64,000 bases of DNA from Sipunculus nudus (Eukaryota; Annelida; Sipuncula; Golfingiida; Sipunculidae), in contig CM049312.1 of NCBI GenBank assembly GCA_026874595.1, positions 57,105,429-57,169,428 on the forward strand, given 5' to 3'. Position 1 is the first letter of the stretch; each line of letters begins with the position of its first letter. The translations under genes were made by a program, and so were the position numbers. Shown piece after piece: positions 37,621 through 48,900 of this stretch. The notes beneath the pieces are model-generated. The model saw nothing but the letters and a program-made list of their open reading frames with translations, was not told the DNA's origin and did no database searches.

Positions 37621-38067
37621 CTAATAAACAAAATAACATGTTAACATGACAGAATTTTTATATCGTTTACAAAAGGACTTTCTCATCAAATGATCATTTG
37701 ATAAAATTACGCATTTACCCATGGTAAGGGATACAAAACTATTTATATAATCCCAAATATACTCCAGATTTACGCGTTAATTTCCCTAGACCTGTTTCAA
37801 CGGATTTTTATTTAGTCCTCTATATACGTTCATTATTTTGAACTGACCAGCTTAGATCTATCCCAAATATGAAAGATGGTGCTTTAATATAAATGAATAC
37901 CGGCCAAAGTATAATACTTACCACAAGTTTTATTAACATTTTTAAATTGTTTGTTGATGCTCATCCATTGCTATACCATTGGAGAGTCCTATAACTATGG
38001 TAATACATATTAAATTGATGAATACTGTTATCACGAGCTGGCTTAACAAAAACATGAAAACCTATAA
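37621..38067. other. non-coding stretch, partly related to block B edge
   Basis: Near its start it looks like the intron beside the SDR relic. Around 37,975-38,060 (GGAGAGTCCTATAACTATGG) it resembles 34,845-34,905. Confidence 0.4.
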
Positions 38068-38269
38068 GGCCAAAAAAAAAATGTAAAAGGTATGGTTCTC
38101 AGGAACCATCCGCTCAATTCTAACCCCCGGATCAATTTGAATTTTATTTTCATCTTTCAAGAAGATAAAAGAACACAATTTTGAATAGATTTCCTTTGTT
38201 ATGTAGTGCTTATACCTGTTTAGCAAAAAAATTATGTTATTTACCTGAGTACCATACCTTTTTTTGGCC
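38068..38269. mobile_element. ~200 bp MITE with ~26 bp TIRs
   Basis: The right end, read in reverse, is GGCCAAAAAAAGGTATGGTA followed by CTCAGG. The left end is GGCCAAAAAAAAAATGTAAA followed by AGGTATGGTTCTCAGG. The two agree apart from a short insertion and one base. The interior is non-coding. The superfamily is not determined. Confidence 0.65.
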
Positions 38270-38454
38270 ATACTGATTAATGGAGATTGTGACCATTTTC
38301 AATGTTAACTCTTAACAACCATCTTATGCAAACGAGTGTCACTAAAATCAAACAGGTTGATTATTCAGAGAAAATATAAGGTAAATTAAGATACTGAACA
38401 AAAAGTCGTCAAGCCAGGACTTGTATATGATATATGCAATCTGGATCATGAAAT

Positions 38455-38800
38455 TTATCTTTTTGAGTTTTTGTGGGGGGACCCAGCCACTTGGCGACCT
38501 AAGTAAGGATTCTTTTTTAATTGCTGGGTGGCAGCTGCGCTGCAGCCGCGAACTGATCCACAAATCCCAAATTTTATATGGATGATTCGATCCATATAAG
38601 CATTGAGATCCATAGACCAGGAGTACATGCTCCTTGGCCCCCCCCCCCCCCCCCCCCACATCCTAGCAAAGAATGCAGGCACCATTGAGCGGTCCCTAGT
38701 TTGAACCCCCACAGGTTACTTGGCGCCAGGTAAAGGACTCGGCGCACTTAGTACCTGGGGGGCGCGGCTGGCGCACTCCTCCCGCTGTCTGATATATACA
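38455..38800 (-). mobile_element. SINE-like repeat, family 2, isolated copy
   Basis: On the minus strand it has AGCGGGAGGAGTGCGCCAGC, GGGGGTTCAAACTAGGG and TGCCTGCATTCTTTGC in the same order as 24,556-24,840. A poly-C run lies at 38,640-38,657. It is outside blocks A and B, so the family moves independently of them. Confidence 0.5.
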
Positions 38801-39928
38801 TTCGTTATCTACCTAAAGTGATATCTAAAACATATTATTGATGTCCGTATATCGTTGTCTCTAGAAGATTGCAGCGCGTATAAAAAATTAAATCTCATCC
38901 ACTTCGTCTTGTAAATATTGGCGATCATAGGCAAATATTTGTACATCCATGCATGTTCAGATTTTGTTTAGTATTATACAAAATTCGATTTAGATATTTA
39001 GCAGCTTGCATAAATGCATACACATGATATTATCAATGATATAAAAAGTGTTATATGCTACCTCTATGTACTGAATATTGATAAGAATTTTGACCAGTAG
39101 CAACTATTACTGCCACCTGTTGAGCTTAATCTGTACTAAACTCGAAGTTTTATATTCAAGTTTGAAGTGAATAACAGATTGTCGGGGCTCTTTTTCATTT
39201 GGCCGTTTTTAATGAATGGTTAAATATTTAAGTTTCGTATATTAAGAGAAAGTGCAACTTGAAACTCGTATAATAGTCAGATTTCATATATCCTATATCT
39301 CATTTCAGTTAAACGCTGCTTTGCACAACCAAGATTGCAAAATTTCGCCACCAGGCGCTTCACACACAGCCAAGAATAACCCAGCCAATCAGAGGTGTTT
39401 TGTAGATCTTGCTACAGAAAGCAGTGCTTTAGTGTCAGGATTAATACAATGCGACTGTAACGCAGCAATGAGTATGGAATGTGATTACTGAAGCGATTAT
39501 TACTTCTTCCTCAAGCTTTAGTCTATTTTTATGGTTCCGCAAGTTTTTTTTTCTCATTCCAAAGGTAAATGATTTGACTTGAACAAGTTTTTTAGCTAGA
39601 CACTTTGACGGTCAGAGATGGCGCTTGTGCTGACAATTGCAGCTCCTTACCTTTTCTTTAACAAAGCATTGAAAAACCATATAAAATTGAGTTGTGAACA
39701 TGGAGGGCAAGGAGTGAGAAAGGTTTCATCTCGAACTCAGTTGTTTTTGTTTAACGAAGCCAAATTCCATGTTCAGCTGATCGTCATAGCCTTCATTGAA
39801 TATGTATTCTGCACGTGTACAGCCGAACCAAATGTTTGATCATAATATTTGTCATCTTCGCGTCACAAAATACAAATTTACCGAATTAAATCCGAATTTG
39901 TAGCAGTCGTGTATTAAGCAGTCTTGTA

Positions 39929-39929
<1 letters not shown>

Positions 39930-39991
<62 letters not shown>
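39930..39991. repeat. (AT)n microsatellite
   Basis: About 60 bases of alternating AT, one of a close pair. Confidence 0.95.
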
Positions 39992-39994
<3 letters not shown>

Positions 39995-40033
39995 ATAATG
40001 TATTAAAAAATCAGAAAAAGACACAAACACACA

Positions 40034-40038
<5 letters not shown>

Positions 40039-40096
<58 letters not shown>
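40039..40096. repeat. (AT)n microsatellite
   Basis: Second tract of the pair, separated from the first by about 48 bases. Confidence 0.95.
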
Positions 40097-40100
<4 letters not shown>

Positions 40101-40639
40101 TTAGGGCGTCTCTATGACACATTTCAAATGAAGTTTAGCTTTTAGAAAATAAAGTATTATGTTTCAAGTATAGGTTACTTCTTAACCAGGTTTCAATAAA
40201 CAATATTTCATACTAAACTCATAATTGAAACCAAAGTATATTACTCTAATTATAAAGATATTTCATTTTCAATCTGTAAATATTCTTCTCTGAATTCCAA
40301 AGGGGTGGGGATGATTACATCGACCATCCCCCTTGCTAAAAGTGCGGGGTACATATATACCCCCATCCCCTATATTAACATCCCTGATTTAACTATACCA
40401 TTATCGACCGTTTCCGGGTAAATACCAGCATTGGCCAATGTCAGTCTTTATGAATCCAGGACTGAAAGGATTTATTAAAATAAAGGAAAAATCCTATTCC
40501 AATCCTATTCCTTTAATCCATATACCGTGATAGCCATGAACTCTAACCTGTCAAAGAATGTAATTACTCTGTTTGTTCTTGATTACAGCTTTTTGTCCGG
40601 TCCTGTCAACTCACTCAACTCCTGATAATTCATTCGAAT

Positions 40640-41085
40640 TATTCAAAAGTGAACGGAGACACCCAAACACAAATATCTATTTCAAATGATAGAATATAAA
40701 ACACCTATACTTTACTCTCTTTTCTGGTTCCAAAACAACAGAGAGTGAAATTTAAGATTCTGGTCTTCGTGTTTAAGGCCATGAATAACCATAATCTGTT
40801 CCAACCCACTGTCCATCTAATTTTTGGTGATATTTCTTTCAAATTTATTTTGTTTGCCACTACTAATAAGCTTTATTCAAAAGGAAGTTTGTGACGATTT
40901 TTAATGATTTTTTAAGTATGAAATCAATAGTAATTCAAAATAGGACTTTTACCATTGCTGGCCCAATATTCTGTTATAGCCTACACGTGGCATAAAGAAT
41001 CTGTTCTAAAACGTATTTATTTGCTGAGTGCTATTGTTCTATAGTCCATTCCACTACCCCTGTCCACCTGATTTTTCGTGATTAT
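40640..41085 (+). mobile_element. CR1/Jockey-type non-LTR retrotransposon 3' fragment
   Basis: Codes in broken frames for VKFKILVFVFKAMNN and, after a gap, for a decayed version of the RAFSAASPRLWNNL phrase. It is the unsplit relative of the pieces at 16,455-16,676 and 23,595-23,745. No reverse transcriptase core is present. Confidence 0.65.
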
Positions 41086-41239
41086 CTCGACATAAGACAA
41101 ACCTGCAAAACAAAATTCGCACCACATGCAGAAAGAGGAAAATGCGTAATTTCATATATACATATGAAATATAAAGGGTAGCTTCTCCAGTCTGTTGTGT
41201 TTGCAATAGACATTCCTCTTAGAAAAAGAACATAAGTAC

Positions 41240-41275
41240 TTGACAGCATTGACTTTGACACCTTTGTATCCTAAT
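41240..41275 (-). pseudogene. SDR exon 7 relic, copy 2
   Basis: On the minus strand it reads LGYKGVKVNAV, very close to LGYKGVRVNSV in exon 7 of the SDR gene, and ends at an intact donor (GTACTT). The upstream side keeps a pyrimidine tract, but the acceptor CAG reads ATG and one adenine is missing, which shifts the frame. No other SDR exon is visible nearby, so it is a remnant of a duplicated gene. Confidence 0.65.
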
Positions 41276-41439
41276 CATGTAAAACAAAAAAAAAAAAAAC
41301 AGTATGTTATATTCATCCCTATTACGTTATCAAAATTGATAAGTTATATCAAAGTTGACAAAAAACATTCCCAATGACCATTATAACTGTACAGTCACAG
41401 TTAAGAGTTTGAAAATGAAATTAACAAGATAACCGCCTT

Positions 41440-41970
41440 GCAGTGATGGAGATCCGAGTCCGGACTTGAATTCGAGTCCCGCCGTGAATCAACTTTTTAG
41501 AGAAGTCGGACAGAGACTCAAGCGCCAAGGACTCGAACTAATTGTACTCGAACTTTGAGATAAGGACTCCAGAAACCAGGCCAAGTCCATTTCGAGTCCT
41601 GTTGTGAGAAAGTTCTGTCACATCGTACAGACTGTTATATATATACATATAAAACAGACTATTAGAAAAAAAGACTGTATATACCAAGCTTTAGACCTGC
41701 ATCGGGAGCAAAATGTAATAAAACCTTAAAGTAAAAGGCATATATGTCATCCAATACAAAATACTTCTGATAATCTCAAAGTTCAATTTTTAATTTTTTA
41801 ATAAAGCGATCTTTATTTGACTCGGACTCGACCCCGGTCCCAGATGACTCGGATTTGAAAAAGGTGGACTAAGACTCGAACCTACAGGACTCGGATTTAG
41901 ACTCAGACTCGTGGAGCCTGGACTCGGACATGCACTCGGACTCGGATGGTGTGGACTTGACCACATCACT
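41440..41970. mobile_element. hAT-like non-autonomous element rich in GACTCG
   Basis: It begins CAGTGATGGA and ends CACATCACT, so AGTGATG/CATCACT form short TIRs of the hAT kind. The flanks ACCGCCTT and TACGCCTT agree at six of eight positions, as expected for an old 8 bp target duplication. The interior is packed with degenerate GACTCG/CGAGTC hexamers, mainly CGAGTC at the left and GACTCGGA at the right. No transposase. Confidence 0.6.
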
Positions 41971-43200
41971 TACGCCTTTAAATAACTTTTTTTCTACGAC
42001 TCTATAGAGCAGTATCATCTGGATCGGACTTGCGTATGTTACACAAGAAATGTGACATATTGCAACTTTAGGATTTCCCTGTCAATTCATAAAAAAAATA
42101 CCAATGCATGTTTCAGGGAAGTCATGACTGCTATATTATGAATGATGGTGGTATCAGGGGCATACGAGAGGATATTCTTCGAGGCATACCTCGACGTTTC
42201 CGGGCCCCCTAATCGTAACCCCATTATGTACCCATTCAGTTTTACGGATTTAATAAACTGTGTTCGGTTTAAGCCATCTAGTCTGTGGTAGGGATAATAG
42301 AGTATGGACTGTAAGGTAATGATGCACTGGAACGTTGTATTGCATTCTGCTAATGAAGGTCTTTTGATCACCTGAAAATGCACGAAACGTTTCTAGTATG
42401 AAAATGATTGAGAGATATTTTACTTAATATTATAATGTAAATTTTGTATTCCAGTCAGATTGTTCAAGTAGAGCAAGCTGAACATATGAAGCAGACCATG
42501 CCTAATTTAACTGTGCACTAAAAAGAAAATTGTTATCAAAGCAACCTAAGCAAGCATCAATATAACCTCCATGAAGTTTATGCTTCTCGTGCTTTGTATA
42601 ATATCTAGAAATACGATTTTCAGAATAACGATAGAACAAACTTTACTTGGAAGAATTAAAAACTGTTACATTATGTGGATCTAATAAGCAGATAAACTAA
42701 TCTGACAGAGCACCATGTGCCATACTTGATAGGTGGCCTCTGAAGCGTATTATGTATCCCTGAGCAATTGGTGGTCGACAACAAAACACACATGTAGGAG
42801 CACAGTATTTATGAACAAAATGAAAATGAGCCACTACCCCCTTCTCCCCCTCCCCCCCCAAAAAAAACCGCACAAACAGATGTTGTTTTTTTGTTAATAG
42901 TTTAAATAGATCAGAACGGCAAACATTAAAATCACTAGCTGATAAACCCCGGTATACCGGGCTTTTTACCGGGGTTCGGGAGATGTATTAAAGAAGATGA
43001 GGAATTATGGCTCAATTTTTATTCTAAATGTTACAAGAACATAGAAGATAGATTTTTCAGTGGGACACTGCCTCAATAAGATATGAGCAAATATCAGAAC
43101 ATTTATTCTGTGGAGCTGTGCTCGTGGCAAGAAATGCATAAATCGGTATGTTTACTTTGAAGACCTGGTCAGTGATCGATGTTGTTACGAAGACAAATAA
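41971..43200. other. non-coding stretch
   Basis: No gene recognised. A 10 bp perfect stem (AACCCCGGTA / TACCGGGGTT) lies at 42,945-42,976. Confidence 0.45.
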
Positions 43201-43300
43201 ATGAGGGGAAAATCCTGGACCGATCCGGGAGTCGAACCCACACTGGTGGCGCACAAGTCCGGAGTACCAACCGCTTCGCTAGCAAAGCAAGCTTCACTAG
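43060..43300 (-). mobile_element. tRNA-like SINE
   Basis: On the minus strand, GCTAGCGAAGCGGTTGGTAC (A-box side) is followed by TGTGGGTTCGACTCCCGG (strong B box, about 43,243-43,226). A tRNA-unrelated tail runs to about 43,060. A full cloverleaf is not formed. Confidence 0.55.
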
Positions 43301-43500
43301 CGAGACAGTTCCGTCCTCTTTTATGTCACCCCGTAACAATGTGTACATATGCGAACCAGAATTGGACGACAGGGCATCTGACTTTTGAAGATCATTAGAT
43401 AGTCACATATAATATTATTTTTGTTAGACCTATTAAGCAAAATAGATTGATGGTAGGAAGATGTGAAAAATGAATTAAATGTATGGCAAGGAAGCTACGG

Positions 43501-43502
<2 letters not shown>

Positions 43503-43549
<47 letters not shown>
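43503..43549. repeat. (AT)n microsatellite
   Basis: About 47 bases of alternating AT, bordering the repeat pair described next. Confidence 0.95.
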
Positions 43550-43550
<1 letters not shown>

Positions 43551-43554
43551 TTTT

Positions 43555-44215
43555 TTTGCATCAGCGGAACCAAGGGGGTCCGGACCTCCTACCTCTCCTC
43601 TCTTTTTTTTCAGCCACCGCAACCTTTTTGAATGGTGTCATACCGTTATGTTCTCCCTTTTACCCCCACACTATCCTTTTCCGGTCCTTGGGGCTTTTTT
43701 GGAACATGCATGTACGTCGGCCAGAGAGAGGTTCAAATGTCAGGCCAAACATGCCTAAATCGGTCACCGACAGCAGGATTTATTCATGCGCACAATAGTG
43801 GTTAATCCTGCAGGGCCTTTAGGTTTCTGTCTCAGGTGGTATCTGTGTCCGGAGGTAGTCCATGGACAATAACCTTAAAAGGAGGTATTGCAAAGTGTCA
43901 TACTGTAATGAAAATAAATGACGAATAACTTGGTAATAAATGGATAAAATGAGAGATGTTAGCGCTCAAAGTGTGCGTGTGGAGTGAGGGGGGGGGGGGG
44001 TCTCAATCGGTACTGGGAAAAATAACTTTGAATGAGTTATGGCATTAAGTAACTAAGAACATGGTTTTCGTGGTGTCTGTCCCCAGATCTTAAGGGGGGG
44101 GGCTGGGTCGCAAACATTTGTTTCAAAAACCATAAAGAAGAAAAGGTTGTGGCGGCTGAAGAAGGAGGGGTAGGGGATAAGACCCATCCCCACCCCGCCC
44201 CCGGATCCGCTTATA
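43555..44215. repeat. pair of inverted dispersed repeats
   Basis: GCATCAGCGG...TCAGCCACCGCAACCTTT at 43,558-43,630 is mirrored by AAAAGGTTGTGGCGGCTGAA...GGATCCGC at 44,137-44,208. Outside, similar 'TTTATTCA..TGCACAATAG' sequences follow each copy. This could be two copies of one repeat in opposite orientation or the ends of a ~660 bp element. Confidence 0.45.
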
Positions 44216-45757
44216 CAATTAATCGGGGGTCCACTTCTACTATTATTGTATGCTGACATAAGAAATGAGTTCCAAGTGATCGAGAGTCACCAGTTGTGCA
44301 CAATTACAGACCTGGCAAGAGGGTTATTGACAACAGAGTTTATTCACATGCACAATAGCATAATTTAAGCTTCGTAATCCCGTGCTAGAGGTTGATTTTT
44401 ATTAATAACAATAAAGGTTGCATTCCGGTCACTGCCGAAGGAAGTTCGGCTGTTTTCGGTGTATGGTACTCTCCCCGCAAAGCAAAAAAGCAGGGAAAAT
44501 TACGAAAACTTTTGTTTACATGAAAAATCATTGGTTATCATAGCGGCCATGTCACTGCAGAGAATAATAACCTTTAAAATGAGGAGTGACACAGTGTCAT
44601 ACGCAGCGTGGTTTCAGAGAACACTGAGGATAAAGGTAAAACGAATTCCTTTTTTTAGTATTAGATATACAACACTAACTGAGCACACTATCGTACCGAA
44701 ACGGGCCCTATAAGTTTTAGGCAAATGATTTTAGTTTGGTTCATTTCTTTCAAGGATTAGTCTCGCATGGGCATAATTTGGTGGTGGACAGCCTCTCTAA
44801 TCGACCGACTCTGACAGCGATGGCGTTTTTGTAAGCAGGTAAACGAAGTCGGCATCAGCAAGTTCAGTAACTGTTTATGTCTCCCCCAGTTTCTTTATGC
44901 CAACGTAAATTAATAGTGTATATACATAACACTACGTCGACGTTACGTTTGGGATTTTCTTTTATCACGTAGACGTATCGCAGACATAGCGTTAAATGTA
45001 TTTGGCTTCAGACATATAATAGTTACATAGAGATATCTGTGTAAGAAATTGAAAAGAGCGTACCATTAAACGATCTTCTGTGATCCATCGGTCTTGCTTT
45101 TATAGAGTACAAGATATAACTACTGTGTTACGACCTCAATTGCAGCTTAAGGTAATATCATGTTCACATAATGGTGTGTTACCGGTACTTTTGCGAATTC
45201 CTCATATCGCAGACGCAATAAAGACATATCAGAGACGTATGTTGGTGTATACTACCAGCTATATATATGTTTAGAAACCTCTTTGAGAACGGTTCTTACC
45301 GAATAACCCAATAAACGAAAGAGCCTTCCCTCTCTCATCAGTCGACACAATTTAAATGTAGGAGCTTAGACATCGTCGGGCAATGAGAGTGGAGCTGTTT
45401 AGGAGTGAAATAATTGCTGATGTTATTAATGCCATTTTTTGGGTTTCATAATATATATTGCTTTTTTATGACTTTTTGGAAGTCCGTTAATGAGGAATGT
45501 CGACGGCCAAAGACAATTGACAATCTGTCGTTCAGTTCAACCCTTTTCTTTTAGAAAAGAACAATGTAAAACCAGATGGAGAGGTTAATTGACAACAAGA
45601 AACAAAAAGCCATTTTGAAACAACAAATTCATATTTTTTAGTGTTCATTCTCTTTGTTGAATCTTAATTTTGCAGCAGTCAATGTGGGCAAAATGTATAT
45701 CAATAAGACTTGTTTTTTTTTTTATATTTTAAGATTTGACAACAATATATTAAATGG
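44216..45757. other. non-coding stretch downstream of the SDR gene
   Basis: It would include the 3' UTR of the SDR gene, but I found no clear minus-strand AATAAA close to the stop codon. No other gene seen. Confidence 0.45.
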
Positions 45758-45937
45758 CTATATGACGGGTCCAGTGGCCATGGTGGGAGTGAGATGCATT
45801 CGGCCTCCGTCAATTGCTAGAATTGCACCATTAATAAAAGAGGCGTCATCCGATGCCAGGAATGTGATTGCCTTGGCCACCTCTTCAACCTCACCATAGC
45901 GACCAATGGGATGTAACCACTTCTGCATAGCCAATAC
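45758..45937 (-). CDS. SDR exon 9 (last coding exon)
   Basis: 180 bases after TTTCAG, 59 codons and a TAG stop. Reads VLAMQKWLHPIGRYGEVEEV, then AKAITFLASDDASFINGAIL and AIDGGRM, the standard SDR C-terminal region. Ends GPVI, with no peroxisomal or membrane signal. Confidence 0.92.
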   Translation of the reverse strand, partial: VLAMQKWLHPIGRYGEVEEVAKAITFLASDDASFINGAILAIDGGRMHLTPTMATGPVI

Positions 45938-48900
45938 CTGAAATCAGATTTGAGCTGGATAGTTACACTTTAAGTCATATCAATAAAGATCAATAAAGTC
46001 AGAATGATATTCAGTTGATGTAAAATAAACCAGTTATGTGAATAACATTTCCACATATTCATTTTGAAATTATTGCAAGAATGGTATGACTTTCTGACAT
46101 TGATAAGGGATAACATAGTCAACGTCTTCAATGTATTTTTTTATTATGAAATCTTTAATAACGTCTCAGTGCGAAATATAACCTCAGTACTATTGTCAGG
46201 AGCATAAAGGTAAGGATAAAGAGAAAATTCAACTTGATAAATGTGAAACAAAGACTATCTGCGTATGAGATAACTATGAAAAATGTGGATTGTGAAAGTG
46301 ATGTTATCCCACTTAGTGCATATACTAAACGTTGCTTCAGTGACTCTGTTGACTGTATAATATATTAATATAATATATATGAATACAACATGGCTGGTGA
46401 AACTGAAATATCTCACAATTCTACCTTTTCACGTCTATAAAGCACTATTTCAATGACCAAGGTGAAGACAATCCGATAAAATCAAATATAAAAATATCTT
46501 TTTATAACGCAACTTTGCATAAAAAATTGATGAATCCATGTCCAAGGTAAAGACCGATCTTTATGTCAAAATGAATATTAAGCAAACAACTTTGTTTTTA
46601 TCTGAAATCTGATTTGCCAGTGGTTCCTGGGCACTCATCATTCTTAATGTGTCAACCGTGTATTAAGCTTTGTAATCTAAAGGACATATGAAAAATCAAA
46701 ATGAAAAAGCTTATTATCATACCTTCTCAATCACGTCCGGGCTTATTCCACTATGGTCATGATATTAGTCTTTATGCATGCAGGGCTGCGATAAATATAT
46801 AGATATATTCGAAAGTAGAAATAAAATATTACTTTGTCACATTAATGACTATATATTAAATAGAATATAATATATACAGACAATAATAACATCTTACATG
46901 TCATATTAGTAATACCATTATGCCTTATTAGGGCTGGATTAAACAAAGCAGTTTTATCCGCGTTCCAACCTGATTCTTTTACCTAGTACAAACCCTGAGG
47001 CAACTCGTGAAAACCTAACTGAATAATCTTAAAAATAAAAAGACAAGCACACATTTATATTTATATATCTTATGATAATGCAAAATTAGCTTATTATCTA
47101 AATGGGAAAGGATACGTTGTCTGAATCCAACTGTTTTTGTGTAATTGGAACTCAATCAGGCAGAATATAAAATAATAAGTGTTTTCTTTGTAAGTCCCCT
47201 GCAGCCTTTTCAGCCAGAGACAGAATGCTTATTTGACTGAATTGACTCTGACTCCCTTGTATCCTAATTCTGTGAAAAAAAGAAGAGTTTGTCAGCACAA
47301 TTTTTATATCTTCTTTGATAAAGAGACATTCGGACAGGTTATTGTTGTTTTGTCTATACGGTTATGAAATTAAACTACGTTCTCGTTTACAACGAGGTAT
47401 TTATCCATTTTCTTACAAGGATTGAAAGACGCATTTCTTTCTCATAACCTCTTTTATTGATATGCTACTTACCATCTGTTATATATAAAAATTAAATTTA
47501 CGTAAACGGAATAATTGCCCATTTACAAAGTTGGGAATATCCTCTCAATTCTAAAGAAATATAAAATCCAACATCATCACTACCGTGATTATACTCAAAC
47601 CAGTCTACACCAATATTTCAAACTGATTCATGTGTTATACATAACAGTATCCTTTCGACACTTTTCCGCCTACAACTGTACTTTCCCTTGGACCAAAAGT
47701 CTAGCAGTAAATGAAATTTTAATAAAACATACCAAATCTAGTAGTTCTTACATTTACATTTCTGTAATGAAATTCTTGGACTCACCCTGTGATAAACATT
47801 CAGTCAACATATCAACTGATGCCTTGCTCATGCAGTAAAAGACATTAGCAAAAACCTACAACACATTAAATGCGTGTGTATTCAGTATGTTTTTATATGT
47901 GAATATGGCTAATATATCTACAAAAGCCCGGGACAGGGAAAACAAAATTTTGATGCCGATAAAGAAATCCTATGAGGAGTAGATATAACCTCTGACCCGC
48001 TCAAAATGTTTACTTACTGGCCGAATGCCTGCAAAACTCGAAACATTGACGACATTTCCTGAAAGACCAATTGACATACATACAATAAATGATGCACAAC
48101 AGTAATTGTAAAAATCAAGAACAAATATGAGTAGTGAAAGGCATTTTTCTTATACTGACGCCCCGTGATGTACAGCGTCATTTAATATATTGTTGAAATG
48201 CAATTTCAGAAATATTATCTCTAAAAATAATCTTATCTTTATTTGTTCCCTTTGGAGTATGATTGGTTCATTTGTATAGGAGCTGCATAAAAAGTACATT
48301 CCCTGACTGTTTTTTTTGTCCATAAAAAAATTTTCAATTTTTCAGCTCCAATGGTTAATTTCGTCCACAGTTCGTTATATGTATCAGATATATAAAAGAA
48401 ACACAGAAGGGAAAGAAATTTAATGTATACTTTACGTGAAAGATTACGAAGAGGAGCTAATACATTCTGAAACGTTCATGGACTATAACTTGTTAAAATA
48501 ATAACAAACCTTTCCTGTTAATAAGATGAGGAGCCGCCCGCCGAGTCACCATGATTAGACCCCTAACATTGGTATTCATTACCTTGTCATAATCCTCAAG
48601 AGTACTGTCCATGAAAGTACCCTTTGCCAGAACACCTGCGTTATTTACCTGGGACAAAAACGGATTTAGAAATCATCCTTGGATCCATTTCTGCGTTTTT
48701 GTTATGAAGTAAGTGACATATAAGTATTGGGGTATTACAGGTATCATATTTGTTCTTAACTTTAATCACAAAGTATCATTTTAATTTAATCTTCACTTTT
48801 AGTCTTAATTATATAACAGTTAAAACAGAGCTGTATAATTTCTTCCAGTGCAGTATTTTATTTCATTTGCAGTCGTTGCTCTAATCTGGCTTTTAATTAA

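Larger units (their letters stand above)
38801..40639. other. non-coding stretch with two long (AT)n tracts
   Basis: No recognisable product. A short conserved-looking patch at 39,340-39,400 has CGCCACCAGGCGCTT next to a CCAAT box. The rest is AT-rich. Confidence 0.45.

Noticed and set aside
39252-39491. 79-codon plus-strand frame
   Set aside because: No motif and no splice context. It includes a CGCCACCAGGCGCTT patch that looks regulatory or repeat-derived.
43214-43290. Functional tRNA gene on the minus strand
   Set aside because: Strong B box, but the anticodon arm and acceptor stem do not pair. It fits a SINE head.
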